Origin: Nostoc sp. UHCC 0702
GTDB lineage: Bacteria > Cyanobacteriota > Cyanobacteriia > Cyanobacteriales > Nostocaceae
Assembly: GCA_017164015.1 (NCBI GenBank)
Contig: CP071065.1
Location: 4,875,918 to 4,939,917 of the forward strand
Reading direction: 5' to 3'
DNA: 64,000 nt
In this document: positions 25,736-34,576 of the stretch, one piece after another
How the letters are laid out: each line of letters opens with the position of its first letter
Numbering within the stretch: position 1 is the stretch's first letter
Made by a program: the position numbers and the translations under genes
The notes under the pieces: model-generated
Told to the model about the DNA's origin: nothing
Databases searched by the model: none
The model's input: the letters and a program-made list of their open reading frames with translations, nothing else

Positions 25736-26476
25736 ATGAATAAAACGGTTGAAGTTCTACCGGATCAGTCAGCGCTGGTTGCGCGATCGCTGGAGTTGAT
25801 CCTGTCCAAGTTGGAAACTGCGATTGAGCAGCAGGGGCGATTTACCATCGCTTTAGCTGGTGGCAGCACACCTAAGCCGTTGTACGAAGCGATCGCTACT
25901 CAAAAACTGCCTTGGGATAAAATTCATGTATTCTGGGGTGATGAACGTTATGTACCACCAGATCATCCCGATAGCAATGAACGGATGACGCGTCAGGCGT
26001 GGCTAAATCGTGTTGATATCCCAGCAGCTAATATTCATGCTGTACCGACTTTGTCAGGCGACCCAGCGGCATCAGCTGCGGAATACGAACAGCATATCCA
26101 ACAATTTTTTGATTCCGCGCCTGGAGAATTTCCTTCTTTAGATGTAGTATTGCTAGGAATGGGTGATGATGCACATACCGCATCTTTGTTTCCCCACACT
26201 GAAGCCTTGAAAGTGCGCGATCGGCTGATTACTGTGGGTAATAAAGACGGAAACCCCCGCATAACCTTCACTTACCCATTCATCAACTCTGCTCGCAGCG
26301 TCATTTTTTTAGTTGCTGGTGCTAACAAACGGGCAGCTTTGGCTCAAGTCTTCGCACCCGTAGCAGATGACTCTACTTACCCATCTCGCTTAATTCAAGC
26401 TCAAGAAGAACTTTGGTGGCTATTGGATGCGGCGGCAGGTTCGGAACTCCAACATGAAGTTTCTCATCGGAAGTAA
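25736..26476 (+). CDS. pgl: 6-phosphogluconolactonase
   Basis: From the ATG at 25736 (MNKTVEVLPD) the product is 246 residues, the usual size. It has the family motifs FTIALAGGSTPKPLYEAIA, HVFWGDERYVPPDHPDSN and VVLLGMGDDAHTASLFPH. Pgl hydrolyses 6-phosphogluconolactone in the oxidative pentose phosphate pathway, important for NADPH supply in the dark and in heterocysts. A longer in-frame start at 25649 gives an unlikely leader. The assignment is secure. Confidence 0.95.
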   Translation: MNKTVEVLPDQSALVARSLELILSKLETAIEQQGRFTIALAGGSTPKPLYEAIATQKLPWDKIHVFWGDERYVPPDHPDSNERMTRQAWLNRVDIPAANIHAVPTLSGDPAASAAEYEQHIQQFFDSAPGEFPSLDVVLLGMGDDAHTASLFPHTEALKVRDRLITVGNKDGNPRITFTYPFINSARSVIFLVAGANKRAALAQVFAPVADDSTYPSRLIQAQEELWWLLDAAAGSELQHEVSHRK

Positions 26477-26681
26477 TTGTTAAAATCGAAAGCTAGAGTC
26501 GCCATTTTGGCAATTCTATTCGATGTGGGAGCCGCCGCACCCTGCGGAAATTCCTTCGGATTCGCAGTCGCCTGTCGAGGGAAACCCTCTCGCAGCGCTG
26601 ACTCACCGCACCAAGCGTCTGTATAGTTCTCTCTGCTTGCCAGTACCATTTTACGATGATCTTGAACAAAGGCTTAAATCG

Positions 26682-27539
26682 ATGATCGTCTGCCCTAATT
26701 GCAATCACCCCAATCCCGACGGGGCTGTCCAGTGTGAAGCTTGTTATACGCCGTTACCAGCGACTAGTAACTGTCCCAATTGTGGGGCAACTGTGCAGGC
26801 AGATGCAGCTTTCTGCGGTCAATGTGGTTTTAATCTACACTCAACGGCTGCACCAGCTGCGGCTACTGCTGTGGCAACTGTCGCTCCTGAGATCCCACTG
26901 GAAGTACCGCCATTAGTGACCCCTGACCCACTTCTGGCACTTTTACAACCAGATCCTTTGGGAATGAATTCCGCTCCTTCACCGTTACCACCGACGGCGG
27001 TGGCTATAACTCCTGAACCAGTACCGCAACCCGCAGCACCCCCACCAACTGTAGCTGCTGCACCTGTGGTTTCTGAGCAGGAAATTCCTACTCCACCCCC
27101 CGAACCAGCGCCACCACCAGAACCGCCGCAAGCAGTAGCGCCTCCTGAACCACCAGCACCGCAAGCTGCTCCACCACCAGCCCCCGCAGTTGCTAGAACG
27201 CAATTGCAACAGGTAACAGCACGGTTATTCCACGTCCAAAGCGATCGCGAGATTGAATTACCACAAACTTTGTCTGTAATTCATATCGGTAAACCCAACG
27301 ATCGCATTCCCCCGGATGTAGATGTTTCAGGTTTTCCTAATTCGGAAATTGTTTCACGGATACATGCAGATATTCGTGTAGAAGGAGATGCTCACTATAT
27401 CGAAGATGTGGGCAGTTCCAATGGCACTTATATTAACAATTTGCCGCTATTACCGGGAAATCGGCACCGCTTGCGACCAGGCGATCGCATTAGCCTGGGT
27501 AAGGGAGACTTGATGACGTTTCTCTTTCAGTTAGCATAG
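26682..27539 (+). CDS. FHA-domain protein with two N-terminal zinc ribbons
   Basis: From ATG 26682 the product is 285 residues. Residues 1-45 hold two zinc-ribbon-like units (CPNCNHP...CEACYTPL and CPNCGATV...CGQCGFNL). A Pro/Ala-rich linker of about 130 residues follows. The C-terminus is a forkhead-associated domain with VSRIHADIRV and DVGSSNGTYINNL, which bind phosphothreonine. Such proteins act as adaptors in Ser/Thr kinase signalling. The in-frame sequence before 26682 is GC-rich repeat DNA, so the later start is preferred. Partner kinases are not in the window. Confidence 0.88.
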   Translation: MIVCPNCNHPNPDGAVQCEACYTPLPATSNCPNCGATVQADAAFCGQCGFNLHSTAAPAAATAVATVAPEIPLEVPPLVTPDPLLALLQPDPLGMNSAPSPLPPTAVAITPEPVPQPAAPPPTVAAAPVVSEQEIPTPPPEPAPPPEPPQAVAPPEPPAPQAAPPPAPAVARTQLQQVTARLFHVQSDREIELPQTLSVIHIGKPNDRIPPDVDVSGFPNSEIVSRIHADIRVEGDAHYIEDVGSSNGTYINNLPLLPGNRHRLRPGDRISLGKGDLMTFLFQLA

Positions 27540-27545
27540 GTGAGG

Positions 27546-27730
27546 CAGGGGTGCAGGGGTGCAGGGGTGCAGGGGTGCAGGGGTGCAGGGGGGATGAGGG
27601 AGATAAGGGAGGCAATTCTTCACTCCTAACTCCTAACTCCTAACTCCTAACTCCTAACTCCTAACTCCTAACTTTCGTAATTCGTAATTAGAAACTAGTA
27701 GTTATAAATTACGAATTACGAATTAGCCTC
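27546..27730. repeat. Tandem repeats GGGGTGCA, ACTCCTA and an inverted repeat
   Basis: Five GGGGTGCA units (27546-27590) and seven or eight ACTCCTA units (27619-27672) are followed by TAATTCGTAATTCG-type sequence and its inverted copy AATTACGAATTACGAATT. The inverted pair spans about 27674-27726 and could form a hairpin after the FHA gene. Confidence 0.75.
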
Positions 27731-27790
27731 CGGATGACGGCTACCTCACCGGATTGCCTCATAAACTACGAATGAATTGTCAAGTTACCT

Positions 27791-28534
27791 ATGAGCGAAC
27801 CAGGAAAAGACTTTAAACCTTTACTTACAAGAGAAGCCCCGCCTGAAGTCGAACGCATGGGGCTAACTTGGTTGACGGTTGCAGCGATCGCTACTATTTT
27901 ACTGTGGCAAGTTCCAGCCGGAGATTATATTTTATATCCGTTTACTATTCTGGCAACTTGGTTTCATGAAATGGGTCACGGCTTAATGGCATTGCTATTA
28001 GGAGGACAGTTTCAGAAATTAGAGATTTTTAGTAGTGGTTCCGGTGTAGCAACTTATAGCATTTCCAGGTCATTAGGGCCAATTGGGCCGGGTTTAGTCG
28101 CAGCCGCCGGGCCGATGGGGCCGCCAATTGCGGGTGCAGTTTTAATTCTGGCTTCCCGTAGTTTTAAAGCAGCTTCTTTAAGTTTGAAAATTTTAGGAAG
28201 TTTTTTACTGCTTTCAACCTTAGTTTGGGTACGTTCCTGGTTTGGATTGGTGGCTATTCCCCTGCTAGGCTTAATTATCCTTGGTATTGCTCTCAAAGCA
28301 CCGCGATGGGTGCAGGGGTTTGCCATTCAATTTCTGGGTGTACAAGCTTGTGTGAGTACCTACCATCAACTAAATTATCTATTTAGCTACAGTGCTGGCG
28401 GCTTGGGACTGTCTGACACAGCGCAAATGCAGCGGTATTTATTATTACCTTACTGGTTTTGGGGTGGATTGATGGCGATCGCATCTCTGGTGATTTTAGT
28501 CCAAAGTCTCCGCGTCGCCTATCGGTCGTCATAA
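27791..28534 (+). CDS. M50-family membrane metalloprotease-like protein
   Basis: A 247-residue membrane protein with about six hydrophobic segments. The zinc motif HEMGH occurs in TWFHEMGHGLMALLLGG near residue 60, in a membrane-embedded position as in site-2 proteases (peptidase M50/M50B-like). A later Asp-containing motif of full S2P enzymes is not obvious. Substrate is unknown. Its stop is three bases before the next start, so the two genes are co-transcribed. Confidence 0.8.
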   Translation: MSEPGKDFKPLLTREAPPEVERMGLTWLTVAAIATILLWQVPAGDYILYPFTILATWFHEMGHGLMALLLGGQFQKLEIFSSGSGVATYSISRSLGPIGPGLVAAAGPMGPPIAGAVLILASRSFKAASLSLKILGSFLLLSTLVWVRSWFGLVAIPLLGLIILGIALKAPRWVQGFAIQFLGVQACVSTYHQLNYLFSYSAGGLGLSDTAQMQRYLLLPYWFWGGLMAIASLVILVQSLRVAYRSS

Positions 28535-28537
28535 ATT

Positions 28538-28789
28538 ATGCAAATTAGCGATCGCTCTCTTCCCATTACTAATTCAACTCTCAGTACTTTGATTGCTGAA
28601 CTAGGTACAGAATGCGGTAAAGTACAAACTTTAATTAACCAGCTTCAGTTACCTAGTTTAACTACTAACCAACAAGCTGAAATTTTAGTAGAATTACTAG
28701 CTGCTGCGGTTCATCTCCACACTCACTGTGATGAGGATTTTCAAACGCTAATTGCTGATGAATTAGAAAAATTGCCTGATAATGACTAG
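28538..28789 (+). CDS. Small hypothetical protein of the M50 gene operon
   Basis: An 83-residue acidic, probably helical protein (NSTLSTLIAELGTECGKVQT; HLHTHCDEDFQTLIADELEK). I recognise no family. It starts three bases after the M50 gene, so a functional link to that protease is plausible. The TAG stop at 28787 lies within the CTAGTAC end of a MITE, so the C-terminus may have been set by that insertion. Confidence 0.65.
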   Translation: MQISDRSLPITNSTLSTLIAELGTECGKVQTLINQLQLPSLTTNQQAEILVELLAAAVHLHTHCDEDFQTLIADELEKLPDND

Positions 28790-28889
28790 TACCGCAAGGG
28801 GGAAGTCAAAAGTCAAAAGTCAAAAGGCTTTAATTTTGGGCTTTTTGGCTGTTTTGAATGGTAAGTTTATTTCCGCCGACCTGTACTAG
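28786..28889. mobile_element. CTAG-target MITE, copy 2
   Basis: CTAGTAC at the left and GTACTAG at the right enclose GGGGGAAGTCAAAAG-type heptamers, an A+T-rich centre and TTTATTTCCGCC. The GGCGGAA and TTCCGCC arms seen in copy 3 are nearly kept. Direct repeat ACTAGT flanks it. It supplies the stop codon of the preceding gene. Confidence 0.75.
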
Positions 28890-28970
28890 TGATTGTGGAG
28901 AGTAATTGCATTCTTTCTTTGTATTTTTTAGTATTTAAAATACATTATTTCAACTTGGCTACATTACCCA

Positions 28971-29093
28971 CCTGGGAATTAATTCCCAGGCTAATAGCTA
29001 AAGTCTACTTCAGTAGATTAAAGATTTTTAGGAATATTCAGTTATCTATTCGATGACTTTTGCTATTAGCAAGGAACTGAAGTTCCTTGCGGG
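28971..29093. repeat. Structured repeat, copy 1 (nested hairpins)
   Basis: Order: perfect 20-base palindrome CCTGGGAATTAATTCCCAGG; GGCTAATAGCTAAAGTC; hairpin TCTACTTCAGTAGA; GCTATTAGC, which can pair with GCTAATAGC; hairpin CAAGGAACTGAAGTTCCTTG; CGGG. Copy 2 at 55823 has the same order, but its hairpin stems differ in sequence. Confidence 0.75.
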
Positions 29094-29243
29094 ATATCGC
29101 TTTTGTGTTAAGTTTACACGTATGACAGCTGTAAGTAAGTAAGTGTAATTAAACTAAACTATGTATAGTTTTGTAAGGGTCAAGGGAAAGGGTTAAAGGG
29201 TAAAGGTTTTCCCTTTGCCCCTTACCCAAATCCCTTGTTAATA

Positions 29244-29370
29244 TATAGGACTCATATTTGATTTTTGAACAAAACTTAGTACACCTTTATTCCTTCTTCC
29301 CAGTCCCCAGTCCCCAGTCCCCAGTCCCTTACCTCTACGAGTGATTCAGAAATCAAATCGGATTGCTATA
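29244..29370. mobile_element. TATAGGACTC MITE, copy 1
   Basis: A 127-base element nearly identical to 46103-46229. Its ends, TATAGGACTCATATTTGATTT and the inverse of TATAGCAATCCGATTTGATTT, are imperfect terminal inverted repeats (16 of 21). The centre has three CCCCAGT units. No coding capacity. Confidence 0.85.
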
Positions 29371-29435
29371 GTTATGTTTATTTCCACCGACTTACCTACG
29401 CCCCTACTGTTAATTCTATAAAATCAGAATTTTCC

Positions 29436-30266
29436 TTAACCGAAGCGTCCACTAATATACTCTTCGGCTTCTGTGGTTTCCGGAGAAGTAAACATTTTTT
29501 CTGTAGAACTGAACTCAACTAGTTTTCCGCGACGTTTGCCATGCTGGTCAATTTCTGTGTTGAAAAACGCTGTCCAATCTGCAACTCTGGAAGCTTGCTG
29601 CATATTATGAGTCACCATAATGATGGTATACTGCTGCTTGAGTTCTAGGCAGAGTTCTTCGACTTGACGGGTAGAAATTGGGTCAAGAGCAGAACATGGT
29701 TCATCCATCAATAATACATCTGGCTTCATAGCGATCGCCCGTGCAATACAAAGCCGTTGCTGTTGTCCCCCAGATAAAGCAGTACCTTTTGCTTTCAATT
29801 TGTCTTTGACTTCATCCCAAATTGCAGCACGTCTAAGTGAATCTTCCACCAACTCATCAATGTTACCTTTATAACCATTAGAACGTGGCCCAAAAGCAAT
29901 ATTTTCGTATATTGACTTCGGAAAAGGATTTGGTCTTTGAAAAACCATGCCTACTTGGCGGCGTAATTTCACAGAATTAATTTTAGGGTCGTAAATATTG
30001 CGATCGCGATAATTTAATCTCCCCTCTACCTTAGCACCAGGGATTAAATCATTCATCCGGTTGAAACAACGCAATAAGGTACTTTTACCACATCCTGAAG
30101 GGCCAATAAAAGCAACGATTTGTTTTTCTGGAATTTTTAAGTAGACATCGAGAAGTGCTAGAAATCCACCATAGAATACCTTCACACCTTCAACATTAAA
30201 CACAGAGTTATCTTGTTGGTTGAGTGTGGCACTATCTGATTGACTTCTACTGTTGCTATATGTCAT
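29436..30266 (-). CDS. pstB: Phosphate ABC transporter ATP-binding protein PstB
   Basis: From ATG 30266 (MTYSNSRSQSD, preceded by AGGAG) the product is 276 residues. It has Walker A GPSGCGKSTLLRCFNRMNDL, signature LSGGQQQRLCIARAIA and Walker B DVLLMDEPCSALDP. The RCFNRMNDL sequence is diagnostic of PstB. It energises high-affinity phosphate uptake through PstCA. A longer TTG start upstream is less likely. It is the last gene of the pstS-C-A-B run, with a 119-base gap after pstA. Confidence 0.96.
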   Translation of the reverse strand: MTYSNSRSQSDSATLNQQDNSVFNVEGVKVFYGGFLALLDVYLKIPEKQIVAFIGPSGCGKSTLLRCFNRMNDLIPGAKVEGRLNYRDRNIYDPKINSVKLRRQVGMVFQRPNPFPKSIYENIAFGPRSNGYKGNIDELVEDSLRRAAIWDEVKDKLKAKGTALSGGQQQRLCIARAIAMKPDVLLMDEPCSALDPISTRQVEELCLELKQQYTIIMVTHNMQQASRVADWTAFFNTEIDQHGKRRGKLVEFSSTEKMFTSPETTEAEEYISGRFG

Positions 30267-30385
30267 TTTGATGAACTCCTGATAACTATTAACACCCGAC
30301 AATACAGTTTAATTTGCTTTCTTAGTACTGACAAATCAAACCTTACAAAAAGCAACTTTCCCCTTCTCCTTCCCCTTCTCCTTCC

Positions 30386-31285
30386 CTAATTTATCGAGAA
30401 GCGTTGCCGAATATAAATCGCTACACCATTTAAAACTAAAATCAAGGTTAACAATGCAATAATTGTCGCTGCTGCTGCATTTGCAAAACCTGGTTCTGGA
30501 CGAGTGATGTAACTGTAAATTTGAATCGGTAACGCCATAAATCTCTGGAATAAACCAGGGTTGAACGTGAGAAAACCTACAGCACCTACAACAATTAAAG
30601 ATGCTGCATCACCAATAGCACGGGATATAGAAATAATTACCCCTGTCAGAATACCAGGAATAGCATAAGGTAAGACATGACTGCTAATAGTTCGCCATTT
30701 TGTCACACCTAAGCCGTAGGAAGCATTCCTTAAAGAATCTGGAACGGCGCGAATTGCTTCTCTAGCTGTCACAATAATTACTGGTAATGACAACAATGAT
30801 AAAGTCAACGCTCCCGAAATTAAAGCAGGGCCAAATCCCAGCAGATAGTTGAAAACTCCTAAACCTAGTAATCCATAGACAATAGAAGGTACTCCCGCCA
30901 AATTGCTGATGTTAATCTCAACAATTGCTGTCCACCAGGCTTTAGGTGCATATTCTTCGAGATATAAAGCTGCTCCCACACCTATTGGTACAGTAACTAC
31001 AATAACAACAATTCCTAAAAGAATGCTACTAACAACGGCAGGACGAATACCACCTTGGTCGGGAAAACGAGAAGGGTTTTCCGTCAGAAAGCCAGGTGTC
31101 AAAAATCTGGCTATTCCGTCTCTAAAAATATCAAAAAGTAGCAATGCTAGGATAAATATACCAATCAACAATCCTAACAGAAAAATTATCTCAAATACTT
31201 TTCCTAACGTTTCCCTTTTCTCAACATTATCACTAAATTCTGTTGACAAATCCCAAGAACTATCTCGTTGATAACTTGTAGCCAT
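30386..31285 (-). CDS. pstA: Phosphate ABC transporter permease PstA
   Basis: A 299-residue inner-membrane permease with six predicted helices. The ABC-permease EAA loop is seen as AIRAVPDSLRNASYGLGVTK WRTIS, and the sequence YLEEYAPKAWWTAIVEINIS is typical of PstA. With PstC it forms the phosphate channel of the Pst system. It starts five bases after the pstC stop, which supports one operon transcribed from pstS to pstB. Confidence 0.95.
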   Translation of the reverse strand: MATSYQRDSSWDLSTEFSDNVEKRETLGKVFEIIFLLGLLIGIFILALLLFDIFRDGIARFLTPGFLTENPSRFPDQGGIRPAVVSSILLGIVVIVVTVPIGVGAALYLEEYAPKAWWTAIVEINISNLAGVPSIVYGLLGLGVFNYLLGFGPALISGALTLSLLSLPVIIVTAREAIRAVPDSLRNASYGLGVTKWRTISSHVLPYAIPGILTGVIISISRAIGDAASLIVVGAVGFLTFNPGLFQRFMALPIQIYSYITRPEPGFANAAAATIIALLTLILVLNGVAIYIRQRFSIN

Positions 31286-31290
31286 GCCTA

Positions 31291-32232
31291 TTACTCGTAC
31301 TTTTCCTTAAAACGATTAGCAATCCAGTGACTCACAATATTTAAAGCTAACGTAATTAGAAACAAAAGAGCGCCTACAGCATATAAAGTCTTGAAATTGA
31401 GACTACCACGCGGGCTATCTCCTCCAGAGATTTGCGCCATATAAGCTGTCATTGTTTCCACTGATTCTGCGAAGTTAATAGTCAGTTTTGGCTGTTGTCC
31501 AGCAGCGATGAGAACAGTCATTGTTTCACCCACAGCACGAGAAATTCCCAGAATAATCGAGGCTATAATTCCAGAAAGTGCTGCTGGAAGAACGACTCTA
31601 AAAATAGATTCCAATTTAGTAATACCTAAAGCGTAAGCACCCTCCCGTAAAGACTGTGGAACTGCTCGAATCGCATCTAAACTGATGGAACCAACTGTGG
31701 GTGTAATCATTACTCCCATCATTAACCCAGCACTCAAAGCGTTGAATATTTCTAGAGGTACAATATTTCGCAGCAATGGGGTAACAAACAATAGGGCGAA
31801 ATATCCATATACTACTGTTGGTATCCCTGCCAAAAGTTCTACTGCTGGGCGTAAAATTGCTGCTACTTTAGGTTGAGCATATTCACTTAAATAAATAGCA
31901 GAACATAAACCCAAAGGAATCGCAACCGCCATCGCAATAGCTGTAGTCAAGAAAGTGCCTGCCATTAAGGGCCAAACGCCAAAATGTCTCTCTGCGAATA
32001 GAGGCGTCCACTTAGTATCAAGAAAAAATTGAGCAAAGGAAACTTCTTGGAAAAAGCCGAATGTTTCCTGAAAGATAATTACTACAATACCAAAGGTCGT
32101 TAAAACAGAAACTAAAGCACAAGCAAATAGGATTACTGCAATAATCTTTTCGTAAATATCTTCAGATGGATTTTTCTCTAGTGACTGTCTAGATCTTTGA
32201 TAGGAATCGTCTTGAAAATTGGGATTTTGCAT
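31291..32232 (-). CDS. pstC: Phosphate ABC transporter permease PstC
   Basis: A 313-residue permease with a cytoplasmic N-terminus of about 25 residues and six helices. It contains AIYLSEYAQPKVAAILRPAV and the EAA-type loop RAVPQSLREGAYALGITKLE, both typical of PstC. It pairs with PstA. It lies 44 bases after pstS and five bases before pstA in the same direction. Confidence 0.95.
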   Translation of the reverse strand: MQNPNFQDDSYQRSRQSLEKNPSEDIYEKIIAVILFACALVSVLTTFGIVVIIFQETFGFFQEVSFAQFFLDTKWTPLFAERHFGVWPLMAGTFLTTAIAMAVAIPLGLCSAIYLSEYAQPKVAAILRPAVELLAGIPTVVYGYFALLFVTPLLRNIVPLEIFNALSAGLMMGVMITPTVGSISLDAIRAVPQSLREGAYALGITKLESIFRVVLPAALSGIIASIILGISRAVGETMTVLIAAGQQPKLTINFAESVETMTAYMAQISGGDSPRGSLNFKTLYAVGALLFLITLALNIVSHWIANRFKEKYE

Positions 32233-32276
32233 AAACAGTTATGAATACAATCAAACTACAATAACTAACACTTTAT

Positions 32277-33275
32277 TTAAATAAAGTTTGTGATTGGCTC
32301 ACCTGGTTTAGCTTTTTTAAATTTAGTGCCAGTTTCACCGGTAGCCAACTTTTGTTTTACCTTGACGTAAGCTTCATCAGGTAATGCCACATAACCCACG
32401 CTATCTACCCATTTCCAGGAATTTTCTAGATAAAAATCTACAAATTCCCTAACTGCTGGCTTGGTATCTAAGGATTGTTTACTGACATAAATGAACAGGG
32501 GACGAGACAATGGTGTGTAGATATTTTTGACAACATTATCTACAGGAACTGGTTTTTCACATTTGCCTGTCGGCCCTTCTACTGCAACTAAATTGAGTTT
32601 GTCTTGGTTTTGAATGTAGTAAGATATCCCTACATAACCTAAAGCTGATGGTTCACCTGAAACTCCTTGCACGAGTAAGTTTTGATTGTGACTGGGTGTG
32701 TAGTCTGTGCGTCCATTCTTGGCTTTACCAGTCACAGCTTGAGTCATGTAATCAAAGGTTCCAGTATCCGAAGCTGGAGCATACAGCTTCAGTTTTTGGT
32801 TAGGAAATTTGGGATTAACTTGATTCCATGTCAAGATTTTACCGTCTGATTTAGCGCTCCAAATTGTGGCTAGTTCTTTGATAGTGAGACATTTAGCAAA
32901 GTTATTTTGACGGTTGGCAATGACAGCGATACCATCTAAAGCAACAGGCAACTCGACAAATTCAACATTCTTGCTTTGACATTTTTTGATTTCTTCATCT
33001 CTAATGGTACGAGAAGCACCAGCAATATCAAGATCGCCATTACAAAATTTACTAAAACCACCACCTGTACCACTGGAAGCAACGCTAACTTTAGCATCAG
33101 ATTTCAGCTTGCCATATTCTTCTGCAACTGCTAAAGAAATAGGGAAACCTACCGCTGCACCATCAATACTCACCTGACTTTTCTTTTCTTCGGCGCTGCT
33201 ACAACCAGTCACACCAGAGGTGATAATCAAAAGCGCCAGAAAGAATCTATCTTTAAGTAGGCTACGAAAGCTCAT
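32277..33275 (-). CDS. pstS: Phosphate ABC transporter substrate-binding protein PstS
   Basis: A 332-residue exported protein. The N-terminus has a signal peptide with a lipobox (SGVTGC), so it is probably a lipoprotein. Phosphate-binding PstS features include SSGTGGGFSKFCNGDLDIAG, ASRTI, and YAPASDTGTFDYMTQ. It delivers phosphate to PstCA. It starts the pst operon here. No clear Pho box was found in the 158-base gap upstream, which also separates it from the sulfate-binding protein gene. Confidence 0.95.
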   Translation of the reverse strand: MSFRSLLKDRFFLALLIITSGVTGCSSAEEKKSQVSIDGAAVGFPISLAVAEEYGKLKSDAKVSVASSGTGGGFSKFCNGDLDIAGASRTIRDEEIKKCQSKNVEFVELPVALDGIAVIANRQNNFAKCLTIKELATIWSAKSDGKILTWNQVNPKFPNQKLKLYAPASDTGTFDYMTQAVTGKAKNGRTDYTPSHNQNLLVQGVSGEPSALGYVGISYYIQNQDKLNLVAVEGPTGKCEKPVPVDNVVKNIYTPLSRPLFIYVSKQSLDTKPAVREFVDFYLENSWKWVDSVGYVALPDEAYVKVKQKLATGETGTKFKKAKPGEPITNFI

Positions 33276-33433
33276 AAGCTCAAAAGTGACTAAAAATATA
33301 TAGAGGGGTTTTCATCCAAGTGAAGTACAGGCTAATTGTCATGAATTGCTTCTACAGTGTAATTGATTCGATAGCAATTTGTTTTATTTATGCTTTCTCT
33401 ATCTCATGAGAGAACGCTAGGCAAGATAGAGCT

Positions 33434-34576
33434 TCATGCTTTTTTAGCAGCCTGAACTTGATCAAAAATCGCTCCATTCACAAAAAACTTTTTCTGGATA
33501 TTATCCCACCCACCTAAATCTTGAGATGTGAATAAAGTATCGATTTTGGGATACTGTGATAATACTTCTTGGCTAACGGTGGGGTTTACAGGGCGATATT
33601 GCAATTTAGCGAATTCTCGTTGAGCTTCTGTTGAGTAAAGAAAATCAACAAATGCTTCTGCAACTTCTCTTGTACCGTGCTTATCAACGTTCTTATCGAC
33701 TACGGTGACAGGATTATCAATGGAAATATTAATTTTTGGTACGCTATAAGGTAGTTTTGTGCCATTTTTTACTGCCAAGAATACCTCATTTTCGTAGTTA
33801 ATTAAGACATCACCCTGACCTTTTTGGAAAAATAAATCGCTAGCCTCGCGAGCATCTTTTGTCAACACAGGTACATTTTTATAAACTTTTGTGACAAAAT
33901 CTAATGCTGCTGTCTCGTCACCGCCTGCTTGAGTTACCGATCCCCACAAAGCTAGGTATTCCCAAATCGCAATACCAGAGGTTTTGGGGTTAGCTGCAAT
34001 CAATGTCACGCCATCTTTTGCCAAGTCTTGCCAAGTATTAATACCTTTAGGATTACCTTCGCGGGTGACAATGGCAGCAACAGATCTACTCACAATACCA
34101 TTTCTAGGAGATTTGATTTCCCAACTTGATTTAATTAATCCTGCTTGTTGAATTTTATTAACATCAAAAGAAAGTGCCAGGTGTACTATATCTGCTTCTT
34201 GTTCACCAGCAATGACAGCAGCGGCTTGAGCGCCAGAACCTCCATAACTTTGCTCAAAAGTGACGTTTTGGTTGTGTTCTTGCTTCCACTTTTGCACAAA
34301 TATGGGAATGATTTTGTCATGAGCTGCTTTGGTAACGGAGAAGGAAACGAGTTTGAGTTTGACATCGGCTTTGCTAGCTGAACTGCTTCCAGAGCAGGCG
34401 GCGACTGCCATACTCAAAACAGTACCTACTAAAAACAGACACACAAAACTTCGTATAGAGCTTTTAGTTATTCTTTGATACCAAAACTGTATAGCTTGCA
34501 AAGTTTTCACCACATAAATCTGCATTCCCTCAATTAGGTAAATTCCTAACTGTGTCGGATGTTGCGATTTGCTCAT
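33434..34576 (-). CDS. sbpA: Sulfate ABC transporter substrate-binding protein
   Basis: A protein of about 380 residues with a long N-terminal segment, a signal peptide and a lipobox-like SMAVAACSG. The mature part matches sulfate/thiosulfate-binding proteins: VSFSVTKAAHDKIIP, EQSYGGSGAQAAAVIAGEQE, WEYLALWGS and LINYENEVFLA. It would feed a CysTWA importer, which is not in the window. Start at ATG 34576 is preferred because AGGAG lies nine bases before it; ATG 34582 is only three bases from that site. cysH, for sulfate reduction, is 6 kb away. Confidence 0.93.
   Translation of the reverse strand: MSKSQHPTQLGIYLIEGMQIYVVKTLQAIQFWYQRITKSSIRSFVCLFLVGTVLSMAVAACSGSSSASKADVKLKLVSFSVTKAAHDKIIPIFVQKWKQEHNQNVTFEQSYGGSGAQAAAVIAGEQEADIVHLALSFDVNKIQQAGLIKSSWEIKSPRNGIVSRSVAAIVTREGNPKGINTWQDLAKDGVTLIAANPKTSGIAIWEYLALWGSVTQAGGDETAALDFVTKVYKNVPVLTKDAREASDLFFQKGQGDVLINYENEVFLAVKNGTKLPYSVPKINISIDNPVTVVDKNVDKHGTREVAEAFVDFLYSTEAQREFAKLQYRPVNPTVSQEVLSQYPKIDTLFTSQDLGGWDNIQKKFFVNGAIFDQVQAAKKA

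Noticed and set aside
33276..33433. Pho box upstream of pstS
   Set aside because: I looked for the tandem PyTTAAPyPy(T/A) repeats of cyanobacterial Pho boxes and found none convincing.
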